Of a stretch of 64,000 nt of DNA, positions 45,454 through 54,786 are shown in pieces (position 1 is the stretch's first letter; each line of letters opens with the position of its first letter). Source of the stretch: CAKRJP01 sp963597615 (lineage in GTDB: Bacteria; Bacillota; Clostridia; Lachnospirales; Lachnospiraceae); assembly GCA_963597615.1 (NCBI GenBank), contig CAVBQS010000022.1, forward strand, positions 72,620 to 136,619, written 5' to 3'. The translations under genes were made by a program, and so were the position numbers. The notes beneath the pieces were generated by a model. The model ran no database searches, was not told the origin of the DNA, and saw nothing but the letters and a program-made list of their open reading frames with translations.

Positions 45454-46464
45454 TCAGGAATTGCGGTAATCATATCGCTCCACAGAACTGGCAATATGAT
45501 CCTCCATAGCTTTTTTTGCCCCTGCCGCATCATGGGCCAGGATAAATCCATAAATTCTCTGGTGTTCCTCATAAACATTCCGAAGCTGTTCTTCATTTAC
45601 CATTCCGGTACGGCTTACTCGCTTCATCAGGTTATTGATGGTCTGCATTAGGCTATAGATTACCTGATTTCCGGAACACTCGGCGATGCAAAGGTGAAAT
45701 TCCAGATCATCCTCCAGGAAATCTTTGTAATTCTGCTCCACGTATGCCTTGTGGGACTTGTGAGAAATCTCATAGAGCTTGGACATGCACTCATTGGAAT
45801 CACAGTCCGCAGCAAGCTCTGCTGCCCGAATCTGTAATAGATTTCGAACCTCTACAATATTGTCTATCTGATTTCCATTTAAAAATAGGGACCAGGACAA
45901 GGGGATAATGAAAAAATTTGCCTCATTGCTGCTAATATAACTTCCCTGGCCCGGGCGGATGTCGATCATTCCCAGAACATCTAAGACTTTTAGGGCCTCT
46001 CTTACTGCCGAGCGGCCAACCCCAAGTTTGGAGGCCAGCACTCGGTCCGACTCAATCTTATCGCCTTTTTTTAGCCGCTTATCAAAAAGCTGGTCTGCAA
46101 AATACATGGTCAGCTCATTTAGAAGCTGATTAATATTTCCTTTTCTGGAATTGCTCTTTTGGATGATCTCTGTATCTGCTGTATTTGGCAAAAGGTTGTC
46201 TAAATTTTCTGCAAACTCTTCTGGCTTCATAGAAAATACGGTAGCATCCATGGCCAAATTTTCTGCCAGAGCCAAGACTACTTCATTTAAGCGTTTGCCT
46301 CCTTTTGCCTCTAGATTTGAGAGGGTGGCAATGCTCATAGAAGCTTTTCCATTCTCATCCACCAGGAACTGTCCGATAAATTCCTTCTGTGTCAAATGCA
46401 GGTATCTTCGCAGCAGACGAATATTATCTTTTTTGTATTCAGTGCTTAACTTATCTTCTCCCAT
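45454..46464 (-). CDS. XRE-GntR-FCD fusion transcriptional regulator
   Basis: A 336-residue regulator with three modules. Residues about 12-75 form a Cro/C1-type helix-turn-helix (NIRLLRRYLHLTQKEFIGQFL, IATLSNLEAKGGKRLN). Residues about 112-175 form a GntR winged helix (KGDKIESDRVLASKLGVGRSAVREALKVLDVLGMI). Residues about 195-330 form an FCD ligand domain (VEVRNLLQIRAAELAA, FHLCIAECSGN, HQRIYGFILAHDA). FadR-type proteins usually lack the first module. As the last gene of the allantoin operon it probably responds to a ureide intermediate. The ligand and whether it represses or activates are unknown. Confidence 0.88.
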   Translation of the reverse strand: MGEDKLSTEYKKDNIRLLRRYLHLTQKEFIGQFLVDENGKASMSIATLSNLEAKGGKRLNEVVLALAENLAMDATVFSMKPEEFAENLDNLLPNTADTEIIQKSNSRKGNINQLLNELTMYFADQLFDKRLKKGDKIESDRVLASKLGVGRSAVREALKVLDVLGMIDIRPGQGSYISSNEANFFIIPLSWSLFLNGNQIDNIVEVRNLLQIRAAELAADCDSNECMSKLYEISHKSHKAYVEQNYKDFLEDDLEFHLCIAECSGNQVIYSLMQTINNLMKRVSRTGMVNEEQLRNVYEEHQRIYGFILAHDAAGAKKAMEDHIASSVERYDYRNS

Positions 46465-46498
46465 TGTCTACCTCTCTATCTTTCACTAATAAGGGATT

Positions 46499-47737
46499 TT
46501 ATTTTGCCAACATTTCTTTCGCAAGGTCTGTCATTACTACAGATGCTTTAGCGAAATCACTGTATTTTGTAAATTCTACCGGGCAGTGGCTTCTTCCGTC
46601 TTTACTTGGAACAAAAAGCATAACTGTCGGTATGCTCTGTCCAATTTCCAAAGCGTCATGTCCTGCTCCACTTGGAAGCTGTCTATAGCTGTATCCTCGC
46701 TTCTTGCAGCTTTCTTCCATAATACCAAGCATTTCCTCAGAAAGGAATACCGGTGTGATCACAAGCTTGGTGTCAATATCATAACTGCCACCCATAGCCT
46801 TTACTTCCCGGTCTAAGGCTGCCCGAATGCGATTTGCAATATCATTGATATTGTCATTATTCATAGAGCGAATATCTACGGTGAAATCCACCTGCTCTGC
46901 AACAATGTTCATTCCACCTGGAGTTACCTTAATAAGTCCTGTGGTAGCAACCGTTCCATCAGCCTTTTCTCTTGCCCAATCCGGGATCTTTGAGATTACC
47001 TTTGTGGCTGCATCCACCGCATCCAATCGCATATCCATAGGTGTGGTTCCTGCATGGTCTGCTCTTCCGTGAACACTGACCATATAGCGCTGAATTCCTA
47101 CGATACCATTTACCAAACCAAGCTCTATACCTTCTGTATCAAGAACCGGCCCCTGCTCAATATGAAGCTCTAAGAAACGGCCAATGGATCCTTCCGGCCA
47201 TTTTGCATCAGTAATTTTCTCCGGATCCAAACCATAAGATTTCATAGCATCGTAAATAGAAATTCCATCTACATCTTTATAGTGCTTACAGTAGTCTACA
47301 TCTCTGTGGCCAAGCATTGCTCCAGATCCAAAATATCCGGTACCAAAGCGCATGCCTTCCTCATCCATAAATCCGGCAACTACAAAATTACGAACTGGCA
47401 CAAAGCCTTCGTCCTTTAGCTGTCTAGCCACTTCAATGGCTGCGATTACTCCAGCAATCCCATCAAAATCTCCCCCATTTATAACAGAGTCAAAATGAGA
47501 CCCCATCATAACACAAGGAAGGGTAGGGTCTGTCCCTTCTAATGTACCGAATACATTCCCAGCCACGTCTTCTTGCACCTTTAACCCAGCCTCTGTCATT
47601 ATTTCTTTAAGAAAATCAACGGCTCCTCTGGCTTCTTTTGTAAAGGGAAGTCTGGTACATCCATTTCCAGGAGTAGAGGTAAACTGTTTTAAATACTCTA
47701 AATCTCTTGCAATTCTTGCTGTTACATTTTCAATCAT
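46499..47737 (-). CDS. allC: Allantoate amidohydrolase (M20 family)
   Basis: Binuclear metal enzyme that hydrolyses allantoate to (S)-ureidoglycine, ammonia and CO2. Metal-ligand motifs are MMGSHFDSVINGGDFDG (about residue 77), DEEGMRFG (about 125) and LELHIEQGPVLD (about 190); PSGAGHDALEIG near the end completes the site. 412 residues. N-carbamoyl amino acid hydrolases share the fold, but the allantoin context decides. The regulator starts 34 bases downstream. Confidence 0.88.
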   Translation of the reverse strand: MIENVTARIARDLEYLKQFTSTPGNGCTRLPFTKEARGAVDFLKEIMTEAGLKVQEDVAGNVFGTLEGTDPTLPCVMMGSHFDSVINGGDFDGIAGVIAAIEVARQLKDEGFVPVRNFVVAGFMDEEGMRFGTGYFGSGAMLGHRDVDYCKHYKDVDGISIYDAMKSYGLDPEKITDAKWPEGSIGRFLELHIEQGPVLDTEGIELGLVNGIVGIQRYMVSVHGRADHAGTTPMDMRLDAVDAATKVISKIPDWAREKADGTVATTGLIKVTPGGMNIVAEQVDFTVDIRSMNNDNINDIANRIRAALDREVKAMGGSYDIDTKLVITPVFLSEEMLGIMEESCKKRGYSYRQLPSGAGHDALEIGQSIPTVMLFVPSKDGRSHCPVEFTKYSDFAKASVVMTDLAKEMLAK

Positions 47738-47769
47738 TTTTTTGAATTTCCTTTCTTGTTGTTTTTAAA

Positions 47770-47976
47770 CTATTTTTTCTGCTTCATAGGGTCAAGAACG
47801 TAGACCTTCACCGGTGAATAAAGCATTGCAACTACGATTAACAGAAATCCAATCATACATAAACTATTTAAGGCACTATTTAAGCCCACCATAATTATAA
47901 CAAAAGCCATCATAATTACAATAAAAGCTATAGTAAGTCCCCCTTCTTTTGTTTTAAAAAATTTCTTTTCTTCCAT
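47770..47976 (-). CDS. Small two-helix membrane protein in the allantoin operon
   Basis: A 68-residue protein with a charged start (MEEKKFFKTKEGG), two hydrophobic helices (about 15-33 and 38-55) and a basic end. It lies 21 bases after the lactate-permease-like gene and 32 bases before allC, so it is firmly inside the operon. Not recognised; it could be an accessory subunit of the permease. Confidence 0.65.
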   Translation of the reverse strand: MEEKKFFKTKEGGLTIAFIVIMMAFVIIMVGLNSALNSLCMIGFLLIVVAMLYSPVKVYVLDPMKQKK

Positions 47977-47997
47977 TTTAGGATCTGCCTCCTATTT

Positions 47998-49608
47998 CTA
48001 GATACTAGCCACAAGGATCAAGGCCACTCCAATAACAATGGTTACAGGCACAGTAATGGTCAGCAATTTCTTTAAGACTTCTCCCTCTCTGCCAAGAATA
48101 TTTGCAGTGGTGGTTCCTAATATAATCTTGCTTGGGCTTACTGCCGCCCCAATGGCTCCACCTGCGGTCTGAGCACCTAAGACTGCCGGCACGCTGACCT
48201 TCAAAAGGCTGGCAGTGGTTCTCTGGAAATCCCCAAAGAGAATGTTAGAACTCATATTGCTTCCTGTCATAAAAGTTCCAAGAAGTCCCACAAATGGTGC
48301 CAAGATCAGATAGGCCTTTCCTAAAACATTGGCAATTCCCTCAGCCAAGACTACTGTCTGTCCGGTTCCACTCATAATTTTCGACATAATAACTAATCCA
48401 ATCACCGCAATACCAGAAGGCATGGTCATGGAAACAGATTTCACGAAAATGCGCTTCACACCGCCTTCCGAAATCCAACCCTTACCCTTATAGTAAATAA
48501 GGCCTACGATGGCAGAAATAAATAAAAACATGCTGGCATGAGTAAATGGCGCAAAAGCAGAAAAACTCTCTGTAGCAGCATTTACATAGCCATAGCCTGT
48601 GGAAGTTTCAGGGAAAGCTAGCCCCACAGAAAACTGACCCAAGAAACTATTAATTGGTTTTACCAAAAGTACGATTAAAGTCAATGCAGACAAAAGAAAA
48701 TACGGAACAAAGGCCTGGACCAAAGACATATCAGGCACCTCTTCTTCCTCTTTATTTCCTTCTGGCTTTCTCTCCATAATAGGGCTATCTGCAAGACTCC
48801 AACTATCCCTATACATCTTCATTCTTCCCATAAGGAAAAGGACGATTAAAGCCAGACAGGAAGGAAGGAAACAAGACAGGGTGGTATTTAACTGGCTAAG
48901 GAAAAGTTCTCCCCCTCCCTGAATGACTGTCAGGACAATTACTGCAGGAAGGCCTTTTTTTACTGCCTTTCCCTTTCCGTAGAACCAACAGATGGCAAGT
49001 CCCGTAACAAAGTCCCAGAACAAAAGGAAAAGAGCCGTCCAAAAGGCTGCCAAAAAGTATTCCTGACTTCCGGCAGAAAGCCCTGCAGACATTGCCAGGG
49101 AATCCCAAGCTGCCGCCAAGGTTCCAAAGGTGTTCCCCCAGGATTGTCCTAAGAGGGGAATAATAACCGCCCACATAGGGGATACTCCGATTCCAATTAA
49201 AAGAGGGGCTCCTACAGCCACTGGCACACCGAATCCTGTAATTCCCTGCAGAAAGCTAACAAAGATCCAGCCCATGGCCATTACCAGAAGCAGTTCATTG
49301 GGAAGTAATTTTCCCATACCATTTCGGATTACCAAAAAGGCCTTGGCTTCGTCTCCCACCTGGTACATTAAAATGGCCGTCCACACAATGATCAAGATGA
49401 TTAAGGCACTCCAAATCCCCTTGGCGCTTTCCGAAGCGATCAGCTTAATGTCCGCCTTGTAAACTGCAAGGCCTGTGACAATGGTGATAACAAGTCCCAC
49501 TGCCGCAGCCTCTGTGGCCCCCCAGTTAAACTTAATCATCAAGACCAGCAAGGCGATGATAGGAAGGAAAGCCATAATCCACATAAAAAAGTTAACAGGT
49601 ATATTCAT
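47998..49608 (-). CDS. L-lactate permease (LctP) family transporter
   Basis: A 536-residue polytopic protein with about 12-14 helices. LctP features include GITGFGVPVAVGAPLLIGIGVSP, QSWGNTFGTLAAAWD and the near-terminal VLGAQTAGGAIGAAVSPSKI. Known members carry small hydroxy- or keto-monocarboxylates. Its position between arcC and allC suggests a ureide-pathway acid such as oxamate, oxalurate or glyoxylate rather than lactate; this is inference from context. Confidence 0.88.
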   Translation of the reverse strand: MNIPVNFFMWIMAFLPIIALLVLMIKFNWGATEAAAVGLVITIVTGLAVYKADIKLIASESAKGIWSALIILIIVWTAILMYQVGDEAKAFLVIRNGMGKLLPNELLLVMAMGWIFVSFLQGITGFGVPVAVGAPLLIGIGVSPMWAVIIPLLGQSWGNTFGTLAAAWDSLAMSAGLSAGSQEYFLAAFWTALFLLFWDFVTGLAICWFYGKGKAVKKGLPAVIVLTVIQGGGELFLSQLNTTLSCFLPSCLALIVLFLMGRMKMYRDSWSLADSPIMERKPEGNKEEEEVPDMSLVQAFVPYFLLSALTLIVLLVKPINSFLGQFSVGLAFPETSTGYGYVNAATESFSAFAPFTHASMFLFISAIVGLIYYKGKGWISEGGVKRIFVKSVSMTMPSGIAVIGLVIMSKIMSGTGQTVVLAEGIANVLGKAYLILAPFVGLLGTFMTGSNMSSNILFGDFQRTTASLLKVSVPAVLGAQTAGGAIGAAVSPSKIILGTTTANILGREGEVLKKLLTITVPVTIVIGVALILVASI

Positions 49609-49638
49609 ATTTTTTTCAACTCCAGCTTTTTCTATTTT

Positions 49639-50574
49639 CTACTGATGAATCACAGTTCCCGTTTTTCCTGCAATTCCATCTGCCGCCTTCTCAAGCAAGG
49701 TTATCAAGGTAGATCTTCCCTGTCCTGATTTTGCAAATCGAATGGCCGCCTCCACCTTTGGAAGCATGGAACCCTTGGCAAACTGTCCTTCCTCAATATA
49801 TTTTTCAGCCTCTTCTACCGTAAGGTCTGATAACCATTCTTGATTGTCTTTTCCGAAATTAATGGCTACCTTTTCCACAGCAGTAAGAATTACCAAAAAA
49901 TCTGCTCCCAGTTTAGAAGCAAGGAGGCTGCTGGCATTGTCCTTGTCAATCACTGCATTACAGCCTACTAATTTTCCATTCTCATTCACCACAGGGATTC
50001 CACCGCCACCACAGGTAATGACAATATGACCGGCACTTACCAGACTCTTGATGGTCTCCAACTCCCGAATACGCTTTGGCATAGGCGAAGCCACTACAAT
50101 ACGGTAGCCTCTTCCTGCATCTTCCATACAGCGAATTCCCTTAGCCTCCATCTTATCAGCCTCTTCCTTGGTTAGGAACCTACCGATGGGCTTTGTAGGA
50201 TTTTTAAAAGCAGGGTCTTCTTTATCTACTTCCACCTGAGATAAGATTGTAGATACCTTTCCGTCAATCTTTCGCTCGTAAAGCTCATATTTTATGGCAT
50301 TTTGAAGGTCGATGCCAATATAGCCCTGGCTCATAGCCACACTGGTAGGCAGGGGAATCTGTTTATACTTTTCATTGGTAACTGCCAGATTGTCCATGGC
50401 ATTCTGGATCATTCCCACCTGGGGACCATTGCCATGGGTCACAATAATATCCAGGCCCTGTTCTGCCAGATCCACAATGACTTTAGCAGTATTTGCCACT
50501 GCCTCTTTTTGCTCGTCAATGTCATTTCCAAGAGCGTTTCCTCCTAGGGCAATTACAACTTTCTTTTTCTCCAT
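49639..50574 (-). CDS. arcC: Carbamate kinase
   Basis: Converts carbamoyl phosphate and ADP to ATP, CO2 and ammonia: the energy-yielding step of allantoin fermentation. Conserved segments are VVIALGGNALG, VTHGNGPQVG, CGGGGIPVV and IDKDNASSLLA. The ATG at 50574 has GGAG seven bases upstream and is preferred to a TTG six bases earlier; it gives 311 residues. It lies directly after the fdrA-ylbE fusion, the presumed source of carbamoyl phosphate. Confidence 0.95.
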   Translation of the reverse strand: MEKKKVVIALGGNALGNDIDEQKEAVANTAKVIVDLAEQGLDIIVTHGNGPQVGMIQNAMDNLAVTNEKYKQIPLPTSVAMSQGYIGIDLQNAIKYELYERKIDGKVSTILSQVEVDKEDPAFKNPTKPIGRFLTKEEADKMEAKGIRCMEDAGRGYRIVVASPMPKRIRELETIKSLVSAGHIVITCGGGGIPVVNENGKLVGCNAVIDKDNASSLLASKLGADFLVILTAVEKVAINFGKDNQEWLSDLTVEEAEKYIEEGQFAKGSMLPKVEAAIRFAKSGQGRSTLITLLEKAADGIAGKTGTVIHQ

Positions 50575-50624
50575 GTTCAATCTCCTATCTACAAATAAAA
50601 TAGCAAGCTATGGTTTAAAAATGA

Positions 50625-53600
50625 TTATTCAGCCTCATAGCCAAGCTTCTTTGCGTAAGCCACAATGGCTTTCTCGAAGCATTCAATCGGAGGATGTACA
50701 GTTCCGGCACCAATCTGGCCTTTTCCTGCAACCTTATTGGCAATACCAGTGTTAATGACTGGAGTAATTCCTTTTTCTACCACCAGTCTTGCATCGATTC
50801 CAAGGCAAATTCCCTGGAAGTTCCAGGTTGGAACCGTAAAGTTTGGATTGCGGTCAATGACGATCTCCATCATTTCATTGCTGGTGCGAAGGGCATCTTC
50901 ATAACCACCAGCTCCTACAAATCTTGTTACTGCAGGGGCTGCGATCATAGCCATACCACCTACACCGAAGGTTTCTGTAATGGCAGAATCACCCATATCC
51001 GGGCAAGCATCCTCTGCATCATAGCCTGTAAAGTAGAGGCCCTGTGGAGTATTTACCGGTCCGGTAAACCATTCATCTCCCATACCTGCAATACGGATAC
51101 CAAACTCATAACCATTACGGCACATAGCAGTAACAATGGTTCCGTCTGTATCTTTTCTGGCATCATCCATAACAGCCTTTCCGGTTGCCATCATAATATT
51201 TAAGAAGAACTGATCCGTGTCTGCCAAGAATTTAATTACGTCATAACGGTCTTTTTCTTCCATATCCATAGCGGTAATAGCCGGAGCCACTTCCTTTAAG
51301 AAAGCTAAGGATGCTGCAATATTTCTCTGGTGGAACTCATCTCCCATGGCAATAGCCTTTGCGATCAATGGATTTAAAGCCAAACCATTTTCCATTCCAC
51401 GAAGGACCTTGCCAAGAGTCGGGCCAAGTACATCTCGCATCCAACGAAGTCTATTTACTACCTCCTCGTCGTAAGCACCGAAACGAAGAACCTTTCCGAT
51501 TCCTTCATTCATGGTACAGTAAGCCTTGTTTCCGCCAGTCTCATTTTCTACTACAAAAACTGCCATATTTGGAGAAGTAATACCACCCATAGGACCTACC
51601 GCATTGCAGTGGTGGCAGGGGATAAATTCAATCTCTCCGCGGGACAGCATCTTCCTTGCTTCCTCTTCTGTGTCAGCCCACTCCTCAAACATAACAGCTC
51701 CCACGCAGGATCCCTGCATTGGATCTGGCATATTCTCATAAGCTACCGGCGGACCTGCATGGAGAATGACCTTTCCATTATTTCTAGAAAACTCCGGAAT
51801 CACTTCCTTAGCACGGACATTGTCTTTTAATACTGGCTGGGAAGCCACAATCTTTGCTGTTACTTCCTGATTCCAAAGGTCGATCTGTTCATAATTTCTA
51901 AGGAAGTTTAAAGTCTTAATGAGCTTTACATTTCCTCCAGCCGGAGGTGCCCAGTCATACTGAACCACTTCACATCCAAACTGTTCTACAACTTCCGCAA
52001 AACTCTTAAGACCAATATTAATGATTCTTGGCTTTTCTGAAAGTAATGCCTTAAGTTCTTTTGATGGCTCGTGTTTTTCGCAAGCTACGGTTTCTTTCTT
52101 TCGAACCTCTTTTACCGGTTCCTCAAAATCTCTGCCAATGGCACGAATTGCGGTACGGCAAGCCAGTTTATTATTCTCGCAAACAATCACACCTGCATTT
52201 TTTAATTTATTTACTGCTTCGTCATATCCCTGATAATCGCTTCTGGTTCCACAAACAGTTGCCACAAAGAATACCTTTCTTCCCTGGGCATCTGCCTTTG
52301 CCTGAAGCTCTTTGATGGTAGGGATTAGGGAGCCAGCCATGTCTTCATGAGAGCCATATCCCAACATAATGTCAAGAAGCACCACTCCCGTAGACGGGTC
52401 ATCCACAGCCTCCTGCATGCATTCAATACGCTTTGCAGGGTCGATCATAGGATGTGGTTTTCCTTGGGTATAAGCATCATCTCCCAAATCCACAACCACA
52501 TTACCATCTAATTGAAGCATATATCCTTCAATATCCTCCGGTGGAACCTGGCAGTTCATAGCATCTTTAATGAGCATGGCCGCCTCATTTGCCAGAGTTC
52601 CTCCTGAGTAGTATGCCTTAATAGTCTTATTATCTTCTGCCTTGTAAAATTCAGAAGTATCTACATCAACAGTAGCTTCAGGAACTTCGCTTCCGCGAAC
52701 CAGGCTTACTGCAAGGCGAGCTGCCTCATCCAATGTATAGGCATGGTAGAAACCTTCCTCATGATAGTCTGGTTTTTCTCCCACAAAAAGGGTAACTACC
52801 GGCTTGCTAAAATTAGAAAGTCTTGCAGAAATTTGATCTCTTACTTCCTTTGCCGGTGGTTTAGAAACAATCAACAATACCTTCACAGTATCATCATCTT
52901 CCATGGCATCGATCATGTCCATCATGGTGATTCCGCCAATCTTGGCATTAAGGTCACGACCTCCGATACCGATGGCATTGGTCACACCCTCTCCAAGCCT
53001 GTCAATAATAGTGGTAACTTCCTGAATACCAGTTCCAGAAGCTCCAATAATTCCAATAGAACCTGGAGTTACTTTATTGGTAAATGCAATAGGCACACCC
53101 TGTATGATTCCGGTACCGCAGTCAGGTCCCATAAGAGCCAATCCTTTTTCATGAGCTTTCTCTTTTAAGGCCTTCTCATCTTCAATGGTAACATTGTCAC
53201 TGAACATGAATACGTTAAGGCCCTCATCCAAGGCCCGATCAGCCTCAAGAGCTGCATAGGCTCCGGGAATAGAAATAACAGCCAAATTTGCCTCCGGCAT
53301 TTTCTCAAGAGCCTTGTCCCAGGACTTGACACTTTCAGCCCCTTTCTTTCCTTCAGAGGCAGTTGCCTGTTTCTTAAGAAAATCTTCAACTTTCTCCATA
53401 ACAGCTTCTACCACCGATTCTTCTGCCACGTCCGCTACTACCACCATATCGTTGGCACTTGCTTCCATCAGCTCCTCTGTGTCAAGTCCACTGCTTTTGA
53501 AAATATCTTTGTTGGCAGGAGTTGCCATCATAACCTGAATCTTGTTTACTCCCTCTAAAGAGGAAAGCTCATTCGTCAAAAGCATCAGCACTACAGAATC

Positions 53601-53636
53601 CTGATAACTTCCTTTTTTCACCACTGTCTTTAACAT
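50625..53636 (-). CDS. fdrA: FdrA-YlbE (AllF-AllG) fusion, probable oxamate carbamoyltransferase
   Basis: One 1003-residue chain with two parts that are separate genes in E. coli. Residues 1 to about 500 match FdrA, with succinyl-CoA-synthetase-like segments MGPDCGTGIIQGVPIAF, GIIGASGTGIQEV and CGTRSDYQGYDEA. From about 530 on it matches YlbE/DUF1116 (HAGPPVAYENMPDP, PCHHCNAVGPMGGITSPN, GTVHPPIECFEKAI). E. coli fdrA, ylbE and ylbF have been assigned to oxamate carbamoyltransferase, which splits oxalurate with phosphate to oxamate and carbamoyl phosphate. The ATG at 53636 matches the family start and has AGGAG ten bases upstream. No YlbF/AllH (DUF2877) gene is in the window. Confidence 0.88.
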   Translation of the reverse strand: MLKTVVKKGSYQDSVVLMLLTNELSSLEGVNKIQVMMATPANKDIFKSSGLDTEELMEASANDMVVVADVAEESVVEAVMEKVEDFLKKQATASEGKKGAESVKSWDKALEKMPEANLAVISIPGAYAALEADRALDEGLNVFMFSDNVTIEDEKALKEKAHEKGLALMGPDCGTGIIQGVPIAFTNKVTPGSIGIIGASGTGIQEVTTIIDRLGEGVTNAIGIGGRDLNAKIGGITMMDMIDAMEDDDTVKVLLIVSKPPAKEVRDQISARLSNFSKPVVTLFVGEKPDYHEEGFYHAYTLDEAARLAVSLVRGSEVPEATVDVDTSEFYKAEDNKTIKAYYSGGTLANEAAMLIKDAMNCQVPPEDIEGYMLQLDGNVVVDLGDDAYTQGKPHPMIDPAKRIECMQEAVDDPSTGVVLLDIMLGYGSHEDMAGSLIPTIKELQAKADAQGRKVFFVATVCGTRSDYQGYDEAVNKLKNAGVIVCENNKLACRTAIRAIGRDFEEPVKEVRKKETVACEKHEPSKELKALLSEKPRIINIGLKSFAEVVEQFGCEVVQYDWAPPAGGNVKLIKTLNFLRNYEQIDLWNQEVTAKIVASQPVLKDNVRAKEVIPEFSRNNGKVILHAGPPVAYENMPDPMQGSCVGAVMFEEWADTEEEARKMLSRGEIEFIPCHHCNAVGPMGGITSPNMAVFVVENETGGNKAYCTMNEGIGKVLRFGAYDEEVVNRLRWMRDVLGPTLGKVLRGMENGLALNPLIAKAIAMGDEFHQRNIAASLAFLKEVAPAITAMDMEEKDRYDVIKFLADTDQFFLNIMMATGKAVMDDARKDTDGTIVTAMCRNGYEFGIRIAGMGDEWFTGPVNTPQGLYFTGYDAEDACPDMGDSAITETFGVGGMAMIAAPAVTRFVGAGGYEDALRTSNEMMEIVIDRNPNFTVPTWNFQGICLGIDARLVVEKGITPVINTGIANKVAGKGQIGAGTVHPPIECFEKAIVAYAKKLGYEAE

Positions 53637-53717
53637 ACTGGGTGTGCTCCTTTCTTCTTCCTTTTCTTCTCTGCTTACACCTGTCATTCCATCCATGGAC
53701 AGAATGGATTTACATCA

Positions 53718-54770
53718 TTAATCGGCAAAACGATTCTTGTGATCATAGCGATCAAAGTGAATGGCATCACTCTTAAGATAGTCTACAATCTCATCAACCA
53801 CTTCAATGCCACCTTCTTCATAAGTTTTCTCTTTCCTAAGCACTGCCCGCTGGCCCGGCCAGTAAACCTGGTCAAATCCCGGTGCCGGCTTCATAGCATT
53901 TAATTCATCGCAGGACTTGGACATATTTTTCATAAATTGCTCTGCCCCACAAAATTTCTCCGGATCCATAACAATAATCATCTGGCCTAGCTCTCTGCCC
54001 TTAGAACAATCATAATACATGGAACTTACATGTTTGCCAAAAGGTACTCCAAGAAGGATACCTGAAAATACATCTACCATCATCATAAGGCCGTATCCTT
54101 TTGCCCCTGCAATCGGAACCAAAGCATTTACCTCATGAGGATCTGTAACGGTACGTCCTTCTTCGTCTACCGCCCATCCTTCCGGAATCTTTGCACCCTG
54201 GGATCTCTTGTCTAAAATCTTGCCCCATGCCTGCACGGTAGTCGCCATATCAAACACCACCGTCTTTCCGTCTTCTGCCGGAGCAGCAAAGGAAATGGGG
54301 TTGGTTCCATAATATGGTTCCGTTCCGCCATAAGGCACTGCCATAGGATCGGACTGGCAGAATGTAATCGCCAACAGCCCCTGCTTTGCGCACATTTCCG
54401 AATAATAACCGATGGCTCCGGTATGGGATACATTTGCCATACCAACAACTGCCACTCCGTTCTCCTTTGCCATCTCAATTGCTTTTTGGGTAGCCTTAGT
54501 AGCTACCCAGTAGCCAATACCATTATCCCCGTCCATAATACCAGAACAAGGTCCCGTCTGCTTCCATGTAATATTGGGCTCATGGGTAATTCCACCCTTG
54601 TAAATACGCTCGCAGTAATACTCCACACGAACTGCTCCATGGGAAGCATAGCCTCTCTCATGAGCCCAAGTAAGAACCTCGGCAGTCTGCTCTGCATGGT
54701 CTTCTCTAAGTCCCGCCTGGATCATCTTATTTTTCATTAAATCTTTTAATTCCTGTCTCTCTAATCTCAT
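53718..54770 (-). CDS. allD: Ureidoglycolate dehydrogenase (NAD+)
   Basis: Malate/L-lactate dehydrogenase-type oxidoreductase oxidising (S)-ureidoglycolate to oxalurate. Signature segments are the N-terminal RLERQELKDLMKNKM, ASHGAVRVEYYCERI with the catalytic histidine, GMANVSHTGAIGYYSEM, GTNPISFAAPA and GAKGYGLMMMVDVFSGIL. 350 residues is the AllD length. It sits between allE and fdrA-ylbE, matching pathway order. Confidence 0.92.
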   Translation of the reverse strand: MRLERQELKDLMKNKMIQAGLREDHAEQTAEVLTWAHERGYASHGAVRVEYYCERIYKGGITHEPNITWKQTGPCSGIMDGDNGIGYWVATKATQKAIEMAKENGVAVVGMANVSHTGAIGYYSEMCAKQGLLAITFCQSDPMAVPYGGTEPYYGTNPISFAAPAEDGKTVVFDMATTVQAWGKILDKRSQGAKIPEGWAVDEEGRTVTDPHEVNALVPIAGAKGYGLMMMVDVFSGILLGVPFGKHVSSMYYDCSKGRELGQMIIVMDPEKFCGAEQFMKNMSKSCDELNAMKPAPGFDQVYWPGQRAVLRKEKTYEEGGIEVVDEIVDYLKSDAIHFDRYDHKNRFAD

Positions 54771-54786
54771 ACGCCATTCCCCTCTC

